A stretch of 9,343 nucleotides of DNA, from positions 1-9,343 of the forward strand of contig CAZLPW010000076.1 in the NCBI GenBank assembly GCA_964561495.1, written 5' to 3'. Position numbers and translations under genes: made by a program. The notes beneath the pieces were generated by a model. It was not told the origin of the DNA and made no database searches. It worked only from the letters and a program-made list of their open reading frames with translations. The stretch is from CAZLPW01 sp964561495 (GTDB lineage Bacteria; Fidelibacterota; Marinisomatia; Marinisomatales; UBA1611). Position 1 is the stretch's first letter, and each line of letters starts with the position of its first letter. This document shows positions 7,046 through 9,343 of this stretch, piece by piece.

Positions 7046-7693
7046 ATGATTAATGCACTGGCCTGCGAATTTATTGGATCATTCTTTTTAGTTGCTGTAG
7101 TTATTGGATCTGGGATTATGGGCGAAAACTTATCAAATGGCAATGATGGGATTGCACTTTTAGCAAACACAGTAGCTACAGGTTCAATATTATTTGTAAT
7201 TATTAAAGCCTTTTCTAAGATTTCTGGAGCACATTTTAATCCAGCTGTGAGCTTGGTTTTCTTTTTTTTAAAAAAAATAAATCGCACAGAACTTTTATTT
7301 TATATTCTGTGCCAGCTTTCAGGTGGGCTTATAGGCGTAATAGTCACTCACTATATTTTTAATTTAGAGATTATTCAGATCTCCTCGAACATTCGTGGAG
7401 AAGAAAAAATGCTGGCGAGTGAGATAATAGCAACCTTTGGCTTGATCATGACAATTTTATTTGTAAATGAGAGCCGTCCTAATGATGTCGCTCTTGCTGT
7501 TGCCCTGTTTATATCAGCAGGTTATTGGTTTACCGCATCTACTGCTTTTGCAAATCCAGCAGTAACCCTGGCCCGTATCTTCACTGATACTTTTACGGGC
7601 ATTCATCCTGGCTCGGTTATCTATTTTATCAGCGGACAGGGCGTCGGAAGTTTTCTTTCCTTTATTTTCTACAAAAAAACCAATGCCAAATAG
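7046..7693 (+). CDS. Aquaporin/MIP-family channel (AqpS-like)
   Basis: This 215-residue inner-membrane channel has six predicted helices (about 3-25, 36-56, 82-105, 122-141, 147-165, 189-210). It has the two pore half-helices SGAHFNPAVSL (NPA at 65-67) and TAFANPAVTLAR (NPA at 170-172). Opening segments CEFIGSFFLVAVVIGSGIMGE, shortened here, and the GYWFTASTAFANPAV block match the bacterial clade often found with arsenic-resistance genes. The residue after the second NPA, which is the selectivity-filter Arg in water channels (R195 of human AQP1), is Val173 here, with an Arg only at 177. This suggests passage of small uncharged solutes such as arsenite or polyols rather than strict water selectivity (inference). 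No ars genes are seen nearby. It is probably co-transcribed with the CoA-binding gene. The start ATG has no Shine-Dalgarno. Confidence 0.9.
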   Translation: MINALACEFIGSFFLVAVVIGSGIMGENLSNGNDGIALLANTVATGSILFVIIKAFSKISGAHFNPAVSLVFFFLKKINRTELLFYILCQLSGGLIGVIVTHYIFNLEIIQISSNIRGEEKMLASEIIATFGLIMTILFVNESRPNDVALAVALFISAGYWFTASTAFANPAVTLARIFTDTFTGIHPGSVIYFISGQGVGSFLSFIFYKKTNAK

Positions 7694-7798
7694 ATTGCAC
7701 CATTCTTTAATTCAGATCTTACAATTAATTTTTAAATACAAATATTTTTTAATTTTAAATCATTATTGTAGATTACAAAAAATAAATAGAGGTTTATT
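7694..7798 (+). promoter_or_regulatory. Short AT-rich intergenic region upstream of the NTF2-like gene
   Basis: These 105 bp between the aquaporin stop and the next ATG are almost entirely A and T. They contain only a weak AAATA-CAAA-TATTTTTT hairpin (about 7734-7750) that might end the aquaporin transcript. No consensus promoter stands out. A Shine-Dalgarno at the 3' end is listed separately. Confidence 0.3.
7788..7792 (+). promoter_or_regulatory. Shine-Dalgarno site of the NTF2-like gene
   Basis: AGAGG lies 6 nt before the ATG at 7799 and supports that start. With the beta-helix gene, this is one of only two clear Shine-Dalgarno sites in the window, and both precede genes for exported proteins. 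Confidence 0.65.
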
Positions 7799-8269
7799 AT
7801 GAAATATCGTGTTTTATTCGTATTCATATTGGGTTCTTTCCTTATTGCTAGTGACAAGCAGGATGTTGCAAAGTTGATACAAAAACATTATAAAACAATG
7901 AACAGTATGAACTGGAGCGAGCATTTGACAACAATATTTTCTAAAGGTACTATTAATGGCGATTCAAACGGAACATTCTGGTATAAAAGAGCTGCGACAG
8001 AAAAAGCATTAACCAGAGATCTGTCTGCAGGAGACAAATATGATTTTAAACCATTTTATATCTTTGTTGAAGTATTAGAGACTGCACCCAAATATCCAAA
8101 GGCTGCTATTGCTTATCATTATTTAGAAGGATCATATAATATAAGTGGTGTCGAAAAAAATGATTACAGAACAAGAGTCTCTCATGTTTTAATTACCGAA
8201 GAAGGGAGATGGAAGATTAGGTTTAGCGATTATACACCACTTCATAGCGGAAGCGGAATACCTGATTAA
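7799..8269 (+). CDS. Secreted NTF2/SnoaL-like fold protein
   Basis: This is a 156-residue protein. Residues 1-18 (MKYRVLFVFILGSFLIAS) form a signal peptide with likely cleavage near 18, so the mature protein is periplasmic or secreted. The mature part resembles NTF2-like/DUF4440 domains. It has an N-terminal helix (KQDVAKLIQKHYKTMNSMNW), a middle with aromatic strands (DFKPFYIFVEVLETAP, AIAYHYLEGSYNISG) and a closing strand pair RVSHVLITEEGRWKIRFSDY, the usual 'T/SHVl..d.GkWki' end. There are no cysteines. Such small barrels bind hydrophobic ligands or act as modest enzymes, but no catalytic residues can be named. The assignment is based on pattern only, so it is moderately confident. A strong hairpin follows 17 nt after the stop, consistent with a monocistronic unit. 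Confidence 0.7.
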   Translation: MKYRVLFVFILGSFLIASDKQDVAKLIQKHYKTMNSMNWSEHLTTIFSKGTINGDSNGTFWYKRAATEKALTRDLSAGDKYDFKPFYIFVEVLETAPKYPKAAIAYHYLEGSYNISGVEKNDYRTRVSHVLITEEGRWKIRFSDYTPLHSGSGIPD

Positions 8270-8274
8270 TCTTT

Positions 8275-8280
8275 TATAAT
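8275..8280 (+). promoter_or_regulatory. Consensus TATAAT, candidate -10 box
   Basis: A perfect TATAAT sits just after the stop of the NTF2-like gene and 57 nt before the next ATG. A start site 7 nt downstream would fall at 8287, exactly the first base of the hairpin. No -35 box lies 16-18 bp upstream. In AT-rich DNA such a hexamer arises by chance, so this is only a candidate promoter for the following lipoprotein gene. Confidence 0.3.
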
Positions 8281-8286
8281 TTATCT

Positions 8287-8323
8287 CAAACAAAAGCCCC
8301 GTTTTAAATGGGGTTTTTGTTTG
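8287..8323 (+). terminator. Rho-independent terminator hairpin
   Basis: CAAACAAAAGCCCC (8287-8300) pairs with GGGGTTTTTGTTTG (8310-8323) over 14 positions, with a single G-T wobble and a 9-base loop GTTTTAAAT. The GC-rich core AGCCCC/GGGGTT followed by TTTTTGTTT is the classic terminator form for the NTF2-like gene. Its A-rich left arm would give a U-tract on the other strand as well, but no convergent gene is present. It ends only 14 bp before the ATG at 8338, so it may also lie in the leader of the next gene. Confidence 0.85.
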
Positions 8324-8337
8324 CTAAATAGTACCGA

Positions 8338-9343
8338 ATGAAAAATCCTGCTCCTTTTTTATTATTAACATCATTATTTTTCTTTTTCAACTGCGGACAG
8401 GATAGCAGGACTAATGCGTCAACAAACCCAGTTGATCCTATTATCTTTAAAAAACAATTTGAGCATGGTGAACTATCTGTTAAGCAAACAGATGATGGCG
8501 GCTTCATCATCGCAGGTCATGATTATATAGAAGGCGGTGGCAGCTGGGGAAATGCCTGGCTTTCAAAATTAGATAAATATGGAAACGAGGAGTGGCAAAA
8601 TACCTATAGTCTAGGAGCTTTTGGCTACACCCACTCAGTGATTCAAACTAGCGATGGTGGCTACTTGTATGCAGGGTGGGAGGGAATCGTTAAGGCAGAC
8701 TCAAATGGAGTAGAAGAATGGAAAAATAGTGAAAACGGTCAATACCCAAATTATGAAGATATAATCCAGCACAGTAATGGAAATTATTATGCTGTTGGAG
8801 GACCTAGTGGAGGGCAGGCAAAGTTCGTTAAATTTAGTCCCCAAGGAAATACCTTAACCCAAAAATATTTTGGCACAAACTGTGAGGACGATATTTTTAG
8901 ATCAATAATTGAAACCCCTGATGAGATGCTGATGATTGTAGGTGAAAAAGCTCACGGTGAAGGACCTCACCCCTGTTCATTTAATTTTATGTATTATAAA
9001 GATTTTTGGATTGTAAAAGTAAAGAAAAATGGTGGCCTAATTTGGGAAAAGACTTATGGTGGAGATTATTTAGAGCAGGCAGATGATATTATTAGTATGG
9101 AATCTGGTGGTTATGCGGTCGTAGGAAATCAATGTGTTCATGAATCAAACTTAAATTCATGTGGGTGGAATTCAAAACTTGTCGTATTGCAAATCAATGA
9201 TGAGGGTGAATATTTGACTGAAAATATATTCCCAGGTTTAAAATTTCATGAGCGAATGCCCTACTACTCGATTACCACTACTGCATTTGGAGGTCTTGCC
9301 TGGACAGCTGAGCACAGAAACAAAGGAACCTGGATACACAAAT
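8338..9343 (+). CDS. Putative lipoprotein with repeated DGGY propeller-like units (3' end beyond window)
   Basis: The frame is open from the ATG at 8338 to the right edge (335 residues plus one base), so the C-terminus is missing. A TAG lies in frame three codons upstream, which makes this the only plausible ATG. Residues 1-19 (MKNPAPFLLLTSLFFFFNC) read as a lipoprotein signal with Cys19, although Asn at -1 is not the standard lipobox residue. Six units follow: VKQTDDGGFIIAG (48-60), VIQTSDGGYLYAG (101-113), IIQHSNGNYYAVG (142-154), IIETPDEMLMIVG (190-202), IISMESGGYAVVG (251-263) and a weaker ITTTAFGGLAWTA. Several are followed by a 'W..K.D..G...W' strand. This pattern is typical of beta-propeller repeats in surface proteins of Bacteroidetes and Marinimicrobia. 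Cys213, Cys266 and Cys275 might form disulfides. Ligand and function are unknown. No Shine-Dalgarno precedes the start. Confidence 0.75.
   Translation, partial: MKNPAPFLLLTSLFFFFNCGQDSRTNASTNPVDPIIFKKQFEHGELSVKQTDDGGFIIAGHDYIEGGGSWGNAWLSKLDKYGNEEWQNTYSLGAFGYTHSVIQTSDGGYLYAGWEGIVKADSNGVEEWKNSENGQYPNYEDIIQHSNGNYYAVGGPSGGQAKFVKFSPQGNTLTQKYFGTNCEDDIFRSIIETPDEMLMIVGEKAHGEGPHPCSFNFMYYKDFWIVKVKKNGGLIWEKTYGGDYLEQADDIISMESGGYAVVGNQCVHESNLNSCGWNSKLVVLQINDEGEYLTENIFPGLKFHERMPYYSITTTAFGGLAWTAEHRNKGTWIHK

Overview
The window looks like a piece of a low-GC (about one third G+C by eye), free-living, Gram-negative bacterium. The two incomplete end genes point to the Fibrobacteres-Chlorobi-Bacteroidetes group in the broad sense, and the closest guess is a marine Marinimicrobia-like (SAR406) lineage. 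One is a Gly/Asn-rich secreted right-handed beta-helix protein ending in an Asp/Gly 'IDAG...DIDGDG' segment. The other is a putative lipoprotein with repeated 'QTxDGGY' propeller units. The lineage is an inference from protein style; there is no rRNA or marker gene to confirm it. Most starts lack a Shine-Dalgarno sequence, which fits that group.

Layout: 1-2425 (minus) is a secreted beta-helix protein whose C-terminus runs off the left edge. A 126-bp divergent intergenic region with a 9-bp inverted repeat separates it from 2552-3436 (plus), a standalone protein of the HMUDK_hel / alpha-glutamyl-putrescinyl-thymine pyrophosphorylase (aGPT-PPlase) superfamily. That superfamily is linked to thymine hypermodification of phage DNA. 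It meets, tail to tail with only 6 bp between stops, a minus-strand pair: 4624-6348, an ABC-class ATPase of the COG3044/MRB1590 type, followed by 3443-4576, a PLP-dependent diaminopropionate ammonia-lyase. A 252-bp AT-rich divergent spacer leads to a plus-strand pair: 6601-7008 (small CoA-binding Rossmann protein) and 7046-7693 (aquaporin-family channel of the AqpS-like type). Then come 7799-8269 (secreted NTF2/SnoaL-like protein), a strong hairpin at 8287-8323, and 8338 to the right edge (incomplete propeller-repeat lipoprotein).

No tRNA, rRNA, insertion sequence, CRISPR array or integrase was seen. The genes look mostly like ordinary accessory and metabolic content rather than one system. 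The most unusual element is the bacterial HMUDK_hel/aGPT-PPlase-like gene, which has no recognisable DNA-modification partners inside the window. It sits beside a PLP amino-acid lyase and an ATPase whose trypanosome relative binds RNA; a functional link between them is only a hypothesis.
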